Assembly (NCBI GenBank): GCA_029564115.1
Contig: JAKQQP010000385.1
Coordinates: 5,891 to 69,890, forward strand
From: Candidatus Rifleibacteriota bacterium
GTDB lineage: Bacteria > Riflebacteria > Ozemobacteria > Ozemobacterales > Ozemobacteraceae
Direction of reading: 5' to 3'
Length of the DNA stretch: 64,000 nt
Each line of letters opens with the position of its first letter. The first letter of the stretch is position 1. Below, one piece after another: positions 56,411 to 64,000 of the stretch. The notes under the pieces were generated by a model that worked only from the letters and a program-made list of their open reading frames with translations, did not search any database and was not told where the DNA came from. The position numbers and the translations under genes are program-made.

Positions 56411-57748
56411 ATGCTCGAACCCAAAAGTTTTTCAGGTGGTCTGCATCCGCCAGGTTTAAAGACAACTGCAGACAAACCGATAGTCAACCTTCCAATTCCA
56501 TCTAAAGTCATTCTTCATGTTGCACAGCACATAGGCGCACCGGCAAAACCTACGCAAAAAATCACCGACAGAGTCTCCTGCGGTCAGTGTATTGCCGAGC
56601 CCGGCGGGTTTGTATCTGCTCCAATCCACGCAACTATCAGTGGGACGGTTATCGGCGCCGGCAACTTTATGCACCCATTCGGAGTACCGAGTCCAGCAAT
56701 TGTCATCGAACGCTCTGCCGAGACTCCCGAACCTGTGTACACACAAGAAAACGGCTTGGCATTACCACCAGAAGAAATTAAAAAAAGAATACAGGAATCC
56801 GGCGTCGTAGGTCTCGGTGGCGCGACTTTTCCTACCCACGTAAAACTTTCCCCTCCTGAAACACGCCACATCGACACTGTGATTCTCAATGGTGTCGAAT
56901 GCGAACCTGCCTTAACCGCAGATCATCGCCTCATGCTTGAAGAAACAGACCGCATTATCGATGGCCTGAAACTGATTATGCGGGTTTTGAAAGCCGAAAA
57001 GGGCATTGTCGGGATCGAGATGAACAAGCCAGACGCAATAGCCCTGTTCTCAGAAAAATTCAAAAACGAACCTGCACTGCAGGTGCAGCCTCTCGAAGTT
57101 AAATATCCACAAGGCGGCGAAAAACAGCTCATTTACGCCTGTCTTGGCCGCGAGGTACCCTCCGGAAAACTGCCTATGGATGTGGGGGTTGTTGTGCAAA
57201 ACGTGGCCTCGGCCGCCGCTATTGCCGATGCAGTCAATCTAAAAAAGCCTCTCATGGAAAGAGTCGTCACTCTGGCCGGCAACTGCGTCAAAAATCCTGG
57301 CAACTATCGTATAAGAATCGGCACTCCTGTAGGCGACTTCATTGAGGTGGCTGGAGGTCTGAAGCAAGATATCCCGCTGAAGAAAGTAATTATGGGCGGA
57401 CCAATGATGGGCTTCGCTCTTTTTGACCTCAACGTCCCAATAATCAAAGGGACAAGCGGTATCCTCTGCTGGGATGAAACACAGGCCAAAGTGCCTGTTC
57501 AAACTGCTTGTCTGCGCTGTGGCAGCTGTATCAAAGCTTGCCCGATGGGGCTTCTGCCGCAGCAGATGAAAAAACTCGTCGATCACAAACAATGGGAAAA
57601 AGCCGACCAGATCGGCATGCTTGACTGTATTGAATGCGGCTGTTGCGCCTATGCCTGCCCTGCCGGGCTGCCACTGGTGCAATCTTTCAAACTGGGCAAA
57701 AAGAATGTAATGGCTGAGCGCAAAAGGTCGGCCCTGAACAAAGGATAA
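56411..57748 (+). CDS. rnfC: ion-translocating oxidoreductase complex subunit C
   Basis: 445 residues. NADH-side peripheral subunit of Rnf, which couples ferredoxin:NAD+ electron flow to Na+ or H+ pumping. VGLGGATFPTHVKL and NGVECEPALTADHRLM form the flavin/NADH site. Two [4Fe-4S] motifs, CLRCGSCIKACPMG and CIECGCCAYACPAG, are at the C-terminus. AGGAG precedes the ATG by 9 bases. First gene of the operon in the order CDGEAB. Confidence 0.97.
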   Translation: MLEPKSFSGGLHPPGLKTTADKPIVNLPIPSKVILHVAQHIGAPAKPTQKITDRVSCGQCIAEPGGFVSAPIHATISGTVIGAGNFMHPFGVPSPAIVIERSAETPEPVYTQENGLALPPEEIKKRIQESGVVGLGGATFPTHVKLSPPETRHIDTVILNGVECEPALTADHRLMLEETDRIIDGLKLIMRVLKAEKGIVGIEMNKPDAIALFSEKFKNEPALQVQPLEVKYPQGGEKQLIYACLGREVPSGKLPMDVGVVVQNVASAAAIADAVNLKKPLMERVVTLAGNCVKNPGNYRIRIGTPVGDFIEVAGGLKQDIPLKKVIMGGPMMGFALFDLNVPIIKGTSGILCWDETQAKVPVQTACLRCGSCIKACPMGLLPQQMKKLVDHKQWEKADQIGMLDCIECGCCAYACPAGLPLVQSFKLGKKNVMAERKRSALNKG

Positions 57749-57752
57749 GAGA

Positions 57753-58805
57753 ATGAGCGCACTTTCACCGGCAACCACAACTGCAGTTCCAAGACTTTTA
57801 GTCACAACTTCTCCGCATATTCAGTCAGGGCTTTCTGCTGCCAGAGTAATGTGGGATGTAAACCTTGCCATGCTTCCAGCACTGATTATGTCGATCTACA
57901 ACTTTGGGCTGAAAGCGGCACTTGTTGTAGTATTCTCAGTTTTAGGGGCAGTCTGCGCCGAATTTTTCATTCAGAAATTTCTGCTGCAGAAACCCACTAC
58001 TCTTGAAGACGGCAGTACTGTAGTCACCGGCATTCTTCTCGCATTCTGCGTTCCAGCCGCCCTGCCTCTCTGGGTCGCTTTTGTTGGTGGCTTTATAGCC
58101 ATTGCCATTGGCAAACAGGCCTATGGAGGTCTCGGACAAAACATTTTCAACCCGGCTCACGTTGCCAGAGCCATTCTTCTCGCAAGCTGGCCGGTTTATA
58201 TGACCACATGGCTGAAACCTGGCGCTGCAGCTGATGCCGTCACAACGGCGACACCGCTGGGCTTTCTCAAAGAAACAGCTAAAAGCCCTGAGCTCATGCA
58301 ACAAATTTCGAGCTCCGGTAATACTATCGTTGGTTATGTATTTGAGCAGCTTCAGATAAATTTTACCGACCTGTTTCTCGGCATAAATTTCTCAGGCTCA
58401 CTCGGCGAAACTTCAAAACTGGCTCTGATTATCGGCGGCATCTACCTGCTGATCCGGGGTCACATAAGCTGGCACGCGCCGCTGGCCATGATTGCAACAG
58501 TATTTTTGGGTTCATTCATTGCCGGTGGCTCAATGCAATATGCTCTGTTCCATCTGCTTTCCGGTGGGCTGATAATAGGTGCCATTTTTATGATCACCGA
58601 TATGGTCACCTCACCAATGACCAGCAAGGGGCATCTGCTTTTCGGCTTCGGCTGCGGTGCAATAACTCTGTTGATTCGTCTTAAAGGCGGTTACCCCGAA
58701 GGCGTCTGCTATTCCATTCTGATAATGAACGCATTTGTACCGCTCATCGACAGATATTTTGTTCCGAGACGTTTCGGCGCCACCACTCAGGAGACCAAAT
58801 CATGA
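57753..58805 (+). CDS. rnfD: ion-translocating oxidoreductase complex subunit D
   Basis: 350 residues, about nine membrane helices. It carries covalent FMN on a threonine in the segment DAVTTATPLG (codons at 58233-58262). The usual ApbE signature is Dxx(S/T)GAT; here the Gly is Thr, a change that also occurs in some other RnfD proteins. Start 4 bases after rnfC; the stop overlaps rnfG (ATGA). Confidence 0.97.
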   Translation: MSALSPATTTAVPRLLVTTSPHIQSGLSAARVMWDVNLAMLPALIMSIYNFGLKAALVVVFSVLGAVCAEFFIQKFLLQKPTTLEDGSTVVTGILLAFCVPAALPLWVAFVGGFIAIAIGKQAYGGLGQNIFNPAHVARAILLASWPVYMTTWLKPGAAADAVTTATPLGFLKETAKSPELMQQISSSGNTIVGYVFEQLQINFTDLFLGINFSGSLGETSKLALIIGGIYLLIRGHISWHAPLAMIATVFLGSFIAGGSMQYALFHLLSGGLIIGAIFMITDMVTSPMTSKGHLLFGFGCGAITLLIRLKGGYPEGVCYSILIMNAFVPLIDRYFVPRRFGATTQETKS

Positions 58806-59578
58806 AAGATATGCTGCACATGGGTATTTTTCTTTTTATCGTAGCAGCGGTTGCCGGTATTCTACTTTCTTACACAGAAAGCGTAACCGCCCCGCTGATT
58901 CTCGAAAATCGACAGAAAGCCGAAGAACTGGCCAGGCGAGAAGTTCTTCCCTCTGCTGCAACTTTTACCGATACGAATATCGAAGATCCTTCGGCTGATA
59001 TGCCCAGGACTTTTTCTTCCGGGTTCGACACCGCCGGAAAACTTGCCGGAGTAGTTGTAAAAGTAGCTCCAAAAGGCTACGCTGGCCCAATCGAGATGGT
59101 GCTTGGTCTTGACACCACCGGGAAAATAACAGGTTTCAAAATTCTCTCGCAAAAAGAAACCCCAGGCCTGGGCACAAAACTTGCCGACCCGGTTTTTGTA
59201 GAACCATTCAAAAAATTGCTCTCAGAAAAAGAAAACCCGATCTTTCTGGTAAAAAAAGACGGAGGCGATGTTGACGGCATAACGGCCGCGACTATCAGTT
59301 CCAGAGCTTTTTGTGCTGGCATACGAGAAGCCCTGGATATTTTCGTTAAAATTCAACCAAAATTGAGCTCTTTAACCTCTGCAAAAGTTGAAACAGCACC
59401 TTCTCTGCCCGAAAATACCACTGACAGTGAAATACCGGCAAGTGAGGCCACCGCAACCGCAACTGAAAATATCGCCCCTGCTTCTGAAAAGATTGATGAA
59501 CCAGCCTCTGACGACAGCGTTCCGTTAACAAAAGATGAGATCGACTCAGCAAGCGCCTCTGTGGAGGTAGAACAATGA
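58802..59578 (+). CDS. rnfG: ion-translocating oxidoreductase complex subunit G
   Basis: 258 residues. One N-terminal membrane helix and a periplasmic FMN domain; ETPGLGTKLAD and DGITAATISS are the family motifs, the second being the covalent flavin site with Ala in place of the usual Gly (59273-59302). Residues 190-258 form an Ala/Glu/Ser/Thr-rich acidic tail not normally found in RnfG. It overlaps both neighbours by 4 bases. Confidence 0.96.
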   Translation: MKDMLHMGIFLFIVAAVAGILLSYTESVTAPLILENRQKAEELARREVLPSAATFTDTNIEDPSADMPRTFSSGFDTAGKLAGVVVKVAPKGYAGPIEMVLGLDTTGKITGFKILSQKETPGLGTKLADPVFVEPFKKLLSEKENPIFLVKKDGGDVDGITAATISSRAFCAGIREALDIFVKIQPKLSSLTSAKVETAPSLPENTTDSEIPASEATATATENIAPASEKIDEPASDDSVPLTKDEIDSASASVEVEQ

Positions 59579-60165
59579 ATCAGCTAACCAAAGGCATCTG
59601 GAAAGAAAATCCTATTTTCGTTATCGCTCTCGGTATTTGCCCGACCCTGGCAGTTACTTCATCGATGACCAACGCTCTGGGAATGGGTATTGCAGCAACA
59701 TTCGTTTTGATCGGCAGCAACCTCATCATTTCGCTGATCCGCAGCATTGTTCCCGGCAAAATTCGCATTCCAGTCTACATCATGATTATTGCAACTTTTG
59801 TAACCATCATAGACAAATTGATCGCGGCATTTTCGCCTGCCCTTTCTGCCAGCCTGGGCATTTTTATTCCTTTGATAGTGGTAAACTGCATTATTCTCGG
59901 GAGAGCCGAAGCTTTTGCAAGCAAAAACGGCCCGATCGATTCGCTGCTCGACGCCATCGGGATGGGTATAGGTTTCACCATCGCCCTCTCCTGTTTGGCG
60001 TTTTTTCGGGAACTGCTCGGCGAAGGCAAACTTTATGGTTTTCCAATTCCCTTTTTCAATGCCGACCCGGCTCTGATAATGATTATGGCTCCGGGCGGCT
60101 TTATTGTCTTCGGTTTGTTGATCGCCCTTAAACGCTTTATGGAAGCTAAAGGAGCCACAAAATGA
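59575..60165 (+). CDS. rnfE: ion-translocating oxidoreductase complex subunit E
   Basis: 196 residues, six membrane helices. KGIWKENPIFVIALGICPTL is the standard N-terminus, and NCIILGRAEAFA includes the Cys that, with RnfA, holds an iron centre inside the membrane. Overlaps rnfG and rnfA (ATGA each), so all subunits are translated in step. Confidence 0.97.
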   Translation: MNQLTKGIWKENPIFVIALGICPTLAVTSSMTNALGMGIAATFVLIGSNLIISLIRSIVPGKIRIPVYIMIIATFVTIIDKLIAAFSPALSASLGIFIPLIVVNCIILGRAEAFASKNGPIDSLLDAIGMGIGFTIALSCLAFFRELLGEGKLYGFPIPFFNADPALIMIMAPGGFIVFGLLIALKRFMEAKGATK

Positions 60166-60740
60166 CCGCCAGTCTAATCAGTATCTTTTTTATTGCAGTC
60201 TTCATCGAAAACTATGTGCTCAATCAGGTTCTTGGTTTGTGCCCATTTATCGGTGTTTCAAACAAAATTGATTCAGCTGTGGGGATGGGGCTCGCTGTCA
60301 CATTTGTCATGGTCATGGCCGGTGTCGCAACCTGGTGCATTCAGGCCTTTCTTCTTGTTCCCCTTCAACTGGAATTTCTTCAGACAATATCATTCATATT
60401 GGTTATAGCCTCGCTGGTACAGTTCGTAGAAATGGTAATCCGAAAAACTGCCCCGGCTCTGTATCAGTCTCTTGGCGTTTTTTTGCCTCTGATCACGACA
60501 AACTGCGCTGTTCTCGGTGTGGCCTTGATCAATATTAAAAAAAATCATGGGTTAATTGAAAGCGCGGTCAATTCTTTTGGTGCCGGGATGGGCTTTTTTT
60601 TCGCTCTGATAATTATGGCCGGAATCAGAGAACGTCTCGATGTTTGCGAGGTTCCGGAAGCCATGAAAGGCGCACCAGTGGCCTTCATAACAGCCGGCCT
60701 TCTCGCTACGGCCTTCATGGGCTTTTCGGGGCTGGTATAA
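60162..60740 (+). CDS. rnfA: ion-translocating oxidoreductase complex subunit A
   Basis: 192 residues, six membrane helices, homologous to RnfE in inverted topology. IENYVLNQVLGLCPFIGVS and TTNCAVLGVALIN hold the paired cysteines of the intramembrane iron centre. Overlaps rnfE by 4 bases and precedes rnfB by 12 bases. Confidence 0.97.
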   Translation: MTASLISIFFIAVFIENYVLNQVLGLCPFIGVSNKIDSAVGMGLAVTFVMVMAGVATWCIQAFLLVPLQLEFLQTISFILVIASLVQFVEMVIRKTAPALYQSLGVFLPLITTNCAVLGVALINIKKNHGLIESAVNSFGAGMGFFFALIIMAGIRERLDVCEVPEAMKGAPVAFITAGLLATAFMGFSGLV

Positions 60741-60752
60741 AGGATTTATAAT

Positions 60753-61769
60753 ATGCTGACACAGATAATATCCGCTGTTCTCGTTCTTGGAGTTCTTGGT
60801 TTTGTTTTTGGAGCCATTCTTTCGTATGCCTCGGTCAAGTTCGAAGTTAAAATCGACCCGTTGATCGAAAAAACTCTTGACCTGCTGCCAGGTGCCAACT
60901 GCGGAGGCTGTGGTTTTCCGGGTTGCGCTTCAATGGCTGAGGCAATTGTAAAAAAAGGCGTGCCGGTAAGCACTTGCCCGGTCATTTCATCGCTGAACCG
61001 GATCAAAATCGAAGAACTCGTAGGCCTTCGTAAACCCGGCGAAGAAGTCAAAAAGCCGGTCGTCAAAGCTGCGTTAGTCAAGTGCAATGGGCTCGACAGC
61101 GATGAATACAAAAAATTCGAATATATGGGAGTACCCAACTGTCAAGCGGCAGTTCTGCTGCAAAACGGCCCATGGTTGTGCCCGCACCGCTGTATGGGCC
61201 TCGGTTCTTGTGTTGCAGCCTGCCCGTTCGATGCCATCAAAATTGGCCCACAACATCTGCCAATTGTCGATGAAGACAAATGTACCGCTTGCGGCCGTTG
61301 TGTTCTCGCCTGCCCCAAACAGATCATTGAACTGGTCGATAAAGAAAAAGTCGTTCATGTAAAGTGCAATTCTGTAGAACGTGGCGCGGATACCAGAAAA
61401 GTCTGCAAAGTAGGTTGTATCGGCTGCGGCCTCTGCGTCAAGGTCTGTGCCTATGAGGCAATCAAAGTAGACAACAATCTTGCGCATATCGACTACGAAA
61501 AGTGTGTCGGCTGCGGAGCCTGCGTTGCTAAATGCCCGCAGAAAACAATCATCATGGAAAATCAACCGCAGTTCAAAGGCAGAGTGGCAGAAATCGACCA
61601 GGATGCCTGTATCGGCTGCACAATCTGTTACAAAGTCTGCAAATTTTCAGCCGTTAACGGCGGTACCCCCAAGGAAAAACATTCAATTATTACTGATAAA
61701 TGCGTTGGGTGCGGGCTCTGTGCCGAAAAATGCCCCAAAAAGTGTATAGAAATGAAAGATAAGGCCTGA
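60753..61769 (+). CDS. rnfB: ion-translocating oxidoreductase complex subunit B (multi-[4Fe-4S])
   Basis: 338 residues. Ferredoxin-oxidising subunit. An N-terminal helix, the NCGGCGFPGC iron-sulfur domain, then a row of ferredoxin motifs: CMGLGSCVAACPFDAI, CTACGRCVLACPKQ, CIGCGLCVKVCAYEAI, CVGCGACVAKCPQKTI, CIGCTICYKVCKFSAV and CVGCGLCAEKCPKKC. The extended form, with more clusters than the proteobacterial RnfB, is typical of anaerobes. Followed 8 bases later by a plsY-like gene. Confidence 0.97.
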   Translation: MLTQIISAVLVLGVLGFVFGAILSYASVKFEVKIDPLIEKTLDLLPGANCGGCGFPGCASMAEAIVKKGVPVSTCPVISSLNRIKIEELVGLRKPGEEVKKPVVKAALVKCNGLDSDEYKKFEYMGVPNCQAAVLLQNGPWLCPHRCMGLGSCVAACPFDAIKIGPQHLPIVDEDKCTACGRCVLACPKQIIELVDKEKVVHVKCNSVERGADTRKVCKVGCIGCGLCVKVCAYEAIKVDNNLAHIDYEKCVGCGACVAKCPQKTIIMENQPQFKGRVAEIDQDACIGCTICYKVCKFSAVNGGTPKEKHSIITDKCVGCGLCAEKCPKKCIEMKDKA

Positions 61770-61777
61770 ATTAAACT

Positions 61778-62479
61778 ATGCCAAGTCTTCTCCAATACCT
61801 GATTGCCTGTTTCATCATCGGCAGCCTGCCAATAGGAGAAGTCCTGGCACGACTTAAAACCGGCAAAAGCTTGATTTTGCCGGGGAGTCGAACTACCCGC
61901 CCCCCCGGAGAAATGTTTGACACCCTTGGCATCACGACTGGTATCGTCGTTTGCCTGCTGGACGGCCTGAAGGGGTTTGTCGCCGTATACCCTCTGGCTC
62001 TGTATTTTCTAGGGAATGATCCATATTCGCAGTGGTGGGCCATAAGCCTCGGAGGCTTTTTAACTGTTTTTGGGCACTGCAACAGCGTTTTTCTGGGCTT
62101 TCGCGGCGGTAGAGGCCTTTCGCCAACCTTTGGAGTCATGATGACACTACTGCCATTGCCCGCCATTATCGCCTCACTGCTTGGTTTGTGGCTGGCCTTC
62201 TGGGGCTTGTCAAGCAAACCCGGTGCTCTAAGCGCCGCCGGTGCCATGCCACTCCTGTCGATCGGCTGGGTGACATTCATTAAACCTGCTGACATCGATT
62301 ATCTTTATGTGGTTGCAACCATGTCAATCTGGACAATGTGGGAGCATCGCGATGAACTCTTGAGCTACATGGGCATAAAACCTAAAAATATCGTTCCTGC
62401 CCCGGCGCCCAAAAACAGTTCGCAGGCCTCTGCAGAACCCGAAATTAAGCCGCTGCAGGAAGAAGAAAATATCCCCTGA
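61778..62479 (+). CDS. PlsY-family acyltransferase-like membrane protein with altered motif 1
   Basis: 233 residues with several membrane helices. PlsY makes lysophosphatidate from acyl-phosphate and glycerol-3-phosphate. The overall pattern fits (IIGSLPIGEVLA, DGLKGFVAVY, FGHCNSVFLGFRGGRGLSPTF), but motif 1, normally GSGNxGATN, reads GSRTTRPPGEMFDTLG (61883-61930), and the third motif has GGRG in place of GGKG. Activity is therefore uncertain. It lies 8 bases after rnfB, so it is probably the seventh gene of the rnf transcript. The C-terminus adds a Pro/Ala-rich tail of about 35 residues. Confidence 0.75.
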   Translation: MPSLLQYLIACFIIGSLPIGEVLARLKTGKSLILPGSRTTRPPGEMFDTLGITTGIVVCLLDGLKGFVAVYPLALYFLGNDPYSQWWAISLGGFLTVFGHCNSVFLGFRGGRGLSPTFGVMMTLLPLPAIIASLLGLWLAFWGLSSKPGALSAAGAMPLLSIGWVTFIKPADIDYLYVVATMSIWTMWEHRDELLSYMGIKPKNIVPAPAPKNSSQASAEPEIKPLQEEENIP

Positions 62480-62490
62480 AGGGCCGGAGA

Positions 62491-63078
62491 TCAAGGTTTG
62501 TATTGTATTTCGAGATGATCACCGGCCATGGTAATGGCGAACTTCGCCAGATCGGCACCCTCGAGAAAAGTATTCATGAAGTATTCACGCGCCGCTGGTT
62601 CAAGAGTCGTGTAAGGTCGGCGAGGCTCGACAAGAAAGCCCCCCACCCTTCTTTCCCGGTCAAAGTAAATCGTTATGAGATAAGCCGACATAATCATTCT
62701 GCTGTATTTTCCGAAGGCGTATGAATGACTGCGGGCACCCAGACTCTTTAAACGCTCTTCAACCTGTTTGACTTTCATCCCGAACAGCCCTGTCGTCTTA
62801 TCTGAAGCAGGAGCTTTGAGGTGATTGTCTATGAATGGGTCATATACCGGCACCGTTACCGCAGGAGTCTGCGGCAACACTGATTGTGATGCAACATCGT
62901 TTTTTTCAGCGACCACCGGGGGTGTCATCGGTTTTGTCTGGATGTCAGGAGCTTTCTTCTCGACAGGCGTTTTTGTCGAGCCTCCAAAGAACATTGGCAT
63001 TTCGCCTTTGGCTTCGCCGCAACAGCTCACAAAGACAATCAGACAAGACAATAAAATTTTACGGCTTTTTATTTTCAT
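62491..63078 (-). CDS. probable lipoprotein or exported protein of unknown function
   Basis: 195 residues. MKIKSRKILLSCLIVFVSCC is a signal peptide, possibly of lipoprotein type. A Pro/Thr/Lys-rich low-complexity linker (35-90) leads to a small domain of about 90 residues (KQVEERLKSLGARSHSYAFG, then ITIYFDRERRVGGFLVEP). I do not recognise it. There is no Shine-Dalgarno sequence, and a TATAAT directly abuts the ATG. Converges on the plsY-like gene with 11 bases between. Confidence 0.65.
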   Translation of the reverse strand: MKIKSRKILLSCLIVFVSCCGEAKGEMPMFFGGSTKTPVEKKAPDIQTKPMTPPVVAEKNDVASQSVLPQTPAVTVPVYDPFIDNHLKAPASDKTTGLFGMKVKQVEERLKSLGARSHSYAFGKYSRMIMSAYLITIYFDRERRVGGFLVEPRRPYTTLEPAAREYFMNTFLEGADLAKFAITMAGDHLEIQYKP

Positions 63079-63140
63079 ATTATACAGGTTACAATACCCT
63101 GGCGTTTCTGGCTATATAATCGAACGGAAGGGAAACTTTC

Positions 63141-63620
63141 ATGAGTCTCCAGGGAAAAGTCATTTCAGTTTCAGATTCAGATTCAACTGCGGTTATTTCA
63201 GTGACCCCAAAAACCGACTGCAAAGGCTGCCACGCCTGTTCTGGCCTGCTTGGCAACGAACAGGGCCCGCCGACTCGTCAAATAAAGGCACGGGTCAGCG
63301 GTCTTCAGATTGCACCTGGCGACGAAGTTATCGTGGATCTTAACCCAGGCGAAGGCAGTGTTGCCGCTTTTCTGATTTTTGGAATGCCGATGCTGGGCTT
63401 TTTTGCCGGTCTGTTCGCCGCACCCCAATTCTGCGCATTTCTGGGAACAGAGATCAGCGATGCCTGGCGAATATTCTCGGGCTTTATCGGGATGAGCCTG
63501 GCCTTTGCGCTGCTTGCACTTTTTTCTCGCAGCAAACACGCAGACAGACTTTCGATGAGAGTAATAACAAAAGTAGAAGCAAACCCAGAAAGTCAGCAAT
63601 GCCACCTCAGCAACCGCTGA
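63141..63620 (+). CDS. rseC: RseC/MucC-family membrane protein (Rnf-associated)
   Basis: 159 residues. The family Cys motif is present as CKGCHACSG, followed by GDEVIVDLNPG and two membrane helices (about 75-97 and 108-128). RseC-type proteins act with Rnf/Rsx in reducing SoxR in E. coli and are often encoded next to rnf. Here it is separated from rnf by one divergent gene. AAGGGAA lies upstream of the ATG and a TATAAT sits at 63113-63118. Confidence 0.88.
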   Translation: MSLQGKVISVSDSDSTAVISVTPKTDCKGCHACSGLLGNEQGPPTRQIKARVSGLQIAPGDEVIVDLNPGEGSVAAFLIFGMPMLGFFAGLFAAPQFCAFLGTEISDAWRIFSGFIGMSLAFALLALFSRSKHADRLSMRVITKVEANPESQQCHLSNR

Positions 63621-63643
63621 AGAGCTAAAAACCAAAACGGGCT

Positions 63644-63678
63644 AAAAAAAAGTTCCCCGGTTTAAAATAGCCGGGGAC
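63644..63678 (-). terminator. minus-strand terminator near the right edge
   Basis: On the minus strand GTCCCCGG pairs with CCGGGGAAC (one bulged A) across a nine-base loop, followed by eight T. It would stop transcription coming from the right. On the plus strand no T-run follows, so it does not serve rseC. The source transcript is not identified. Confidence 0.7.
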
Positions 63679-63952
63679 AAAGTGAGAGGATACTTGAGTC
63701 ATCTGGGAGATGACAAAATTATAAAAAGCTTTCCGGGTCATGCTGCGACCGTTCTTCGAATATGCTTTGAACTAGGAGGGTCTGGTTGTGTTGAGGTATT
63801 ACGGTTCAGGTTTTGTCAATACTGTAGCTTGAGGTGTAAATGTTGAGCAGCCGTAGTGTACCCTGAAATAATTATGGGATATTGAAAAACCCTCTGGAAT
63901 GTGTTTTAGTAAGAGTTACCACACCGATACTCAAACACCCAAAGGGTTTTCA
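63679..63952. other. non-coding stretch after rseC
   Basis: No convincing gene. It holds a perfect hairpin GTCATCT-GGG-AGATGAC (63698-63714), a possible longer pairing between GGTATTACGG (63796-63805) and CCGTAGTGTACC (63851-63862), and the inverted repeat before the partial ORF at the edge. Function unknown; a small RNA or a mobile-element end are both possible. Confidence 0.4.
63884..63951 (+). repeat. long inverted repeat masking the ribosome site of the edge ORF
   Basis: The left arm 63884-63906 (GAAAAACCCT then GTGTTT) pairs with the right arm 63933-63951 (AAACAC then AAAGGGTTTTC). The right arm contains the AAAGGG Shine-Dalgarno sequence of the next ORF, so the folded message would hide it. 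Such a device is known from insertion sequences. Confidence 0.55.
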
Positions 63953-64000
63953 ATGAAAAATATATCATCTCCACTTCTTCCTTTCAAGCTCTCTGCAACT
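63953..64000 (+). CDS. start of an ORF cut by the window edge, possible transposase
   Basis: Sixteen codons beginning MKNISSPLLPFKLSAT, with AAAGGG 6 bases upstream. Too short to identify. The preceding hairpin and non-coding surroundings make a transposase the first guess, for example of an IS1380-like group, but no catalytic residue is in view. Confidence 0.3.
   Translation, partial: MKNISSPLLPFKLSAT

Noticed and set aside
61898..61907. Frameshift at the C-run in the plsY-like gene
   Set aside because: The frame continues to a typical PlsY C-terminal half with no second frame resembling motif 1.
63628..63780. Minus-strand frame of about 48 codons (from TTC near 63771 through MTRKAFYNF) crossing the terminator
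   Set aside because: It reads straight through the terminator, has no ribosome site and resembles no family known to me.
63740..63780. tRNA-like TTCGAAT loop
   Set aside because: No cloverleaf can be folded around it.
1..64000. CRISPR arrays, rRNA, tRNA or complete insertion sequences
   Set aside because: No regularly spaced repeats, no conserved RNA gene motifs and no complete transposase were seen.

Overview
The window is about 64 kb of chromosome, mostly housekeeping genes, at roughly 48 % G+C by eye. The genes point to a diderm, chemotactic, probably anaerobic bacterium: a complete Rnf ion-pumping complex with an RseC-family protein nearby, a class II (B12-dependent) ribonucleotide reductase, PssA/Psd phosphatidylethanolamine synthesis, lipoprotein-type signals, SecDF, a chemotaxis receptor and many HEAT/TPR proteins. 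A lineage such as Candidatus Riflebacteria would fit, but this is a guess from gene content; no rRNA is present to settle it.

Layout. 1-7982 (minus): rpoBC, with rpoC running off the left edge. 7983-8316: a divergent control region with two strong sigma70-type promoters, several dyads, a terminator-like hairpin in the rpoB leader and a possible leader ORF; no ribosomal protein genes precede rpoB. 8317-9943: a winged-helix regulator predicted to be leaderless, an exported TPR protein and a small membrane protein. 10169-15543: an operon of two giant paralogous HEAT-repeat proteins plus a small membrane protein. 15549-18691 (minus): secD-secF-dtd. 18910-21567: a TPR/transmembrane/zinc-ribbon protein. 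21650-25938 (minus): an fmdB-type gene with a P-loop GTPase, then RNase Z with an NtrC-type regulator. 26163-27258: a DUF1232 protein and an exported OB-like protein. 27343-33577 (minus): psd-pssA, a C11 (clostripain) lipoprotein, serS and an aminotransferase. 33707-39267 (minus): a membrane protein of unknown function and a gldA-gldF-gldG-DUF4340 ABC export operon. 39448-42877: two glycosyltransferases and a GAF/degenerate-GGDEF membrane protein. 42917-49081: metG-tatD-aroB and nrdJ. 49243-56317: an exported ComEC-like multidomain hydrolase, aat, an AMIN-amidase-LysM cell wall amidase and a chemotaxis receptor. 56411-62479: rnfCDGEAB with a divergent plsY-like seventh gene. 62491-63620: a probable lipoprotein and RseC. 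63621-64000: non-coding sequence and what looks like the left end of a mobile element.

Several themes connect the genes: envelope biogenesis (SecDF, Psd/PssA, amidase, glycosyltransferases, ABC exporter), redox energy conservation (Rnf, RseC) and translation (RpoBC, SerS, MetG, Dtd, Aat). Where the sequence allowed, starts were moved from the longest ORF to a start supported by a Shine-Dalgarno sequence, promoter position or family alignment. No tRNA, rRNA, CRISPR array or complete insertion sequence was recognised.
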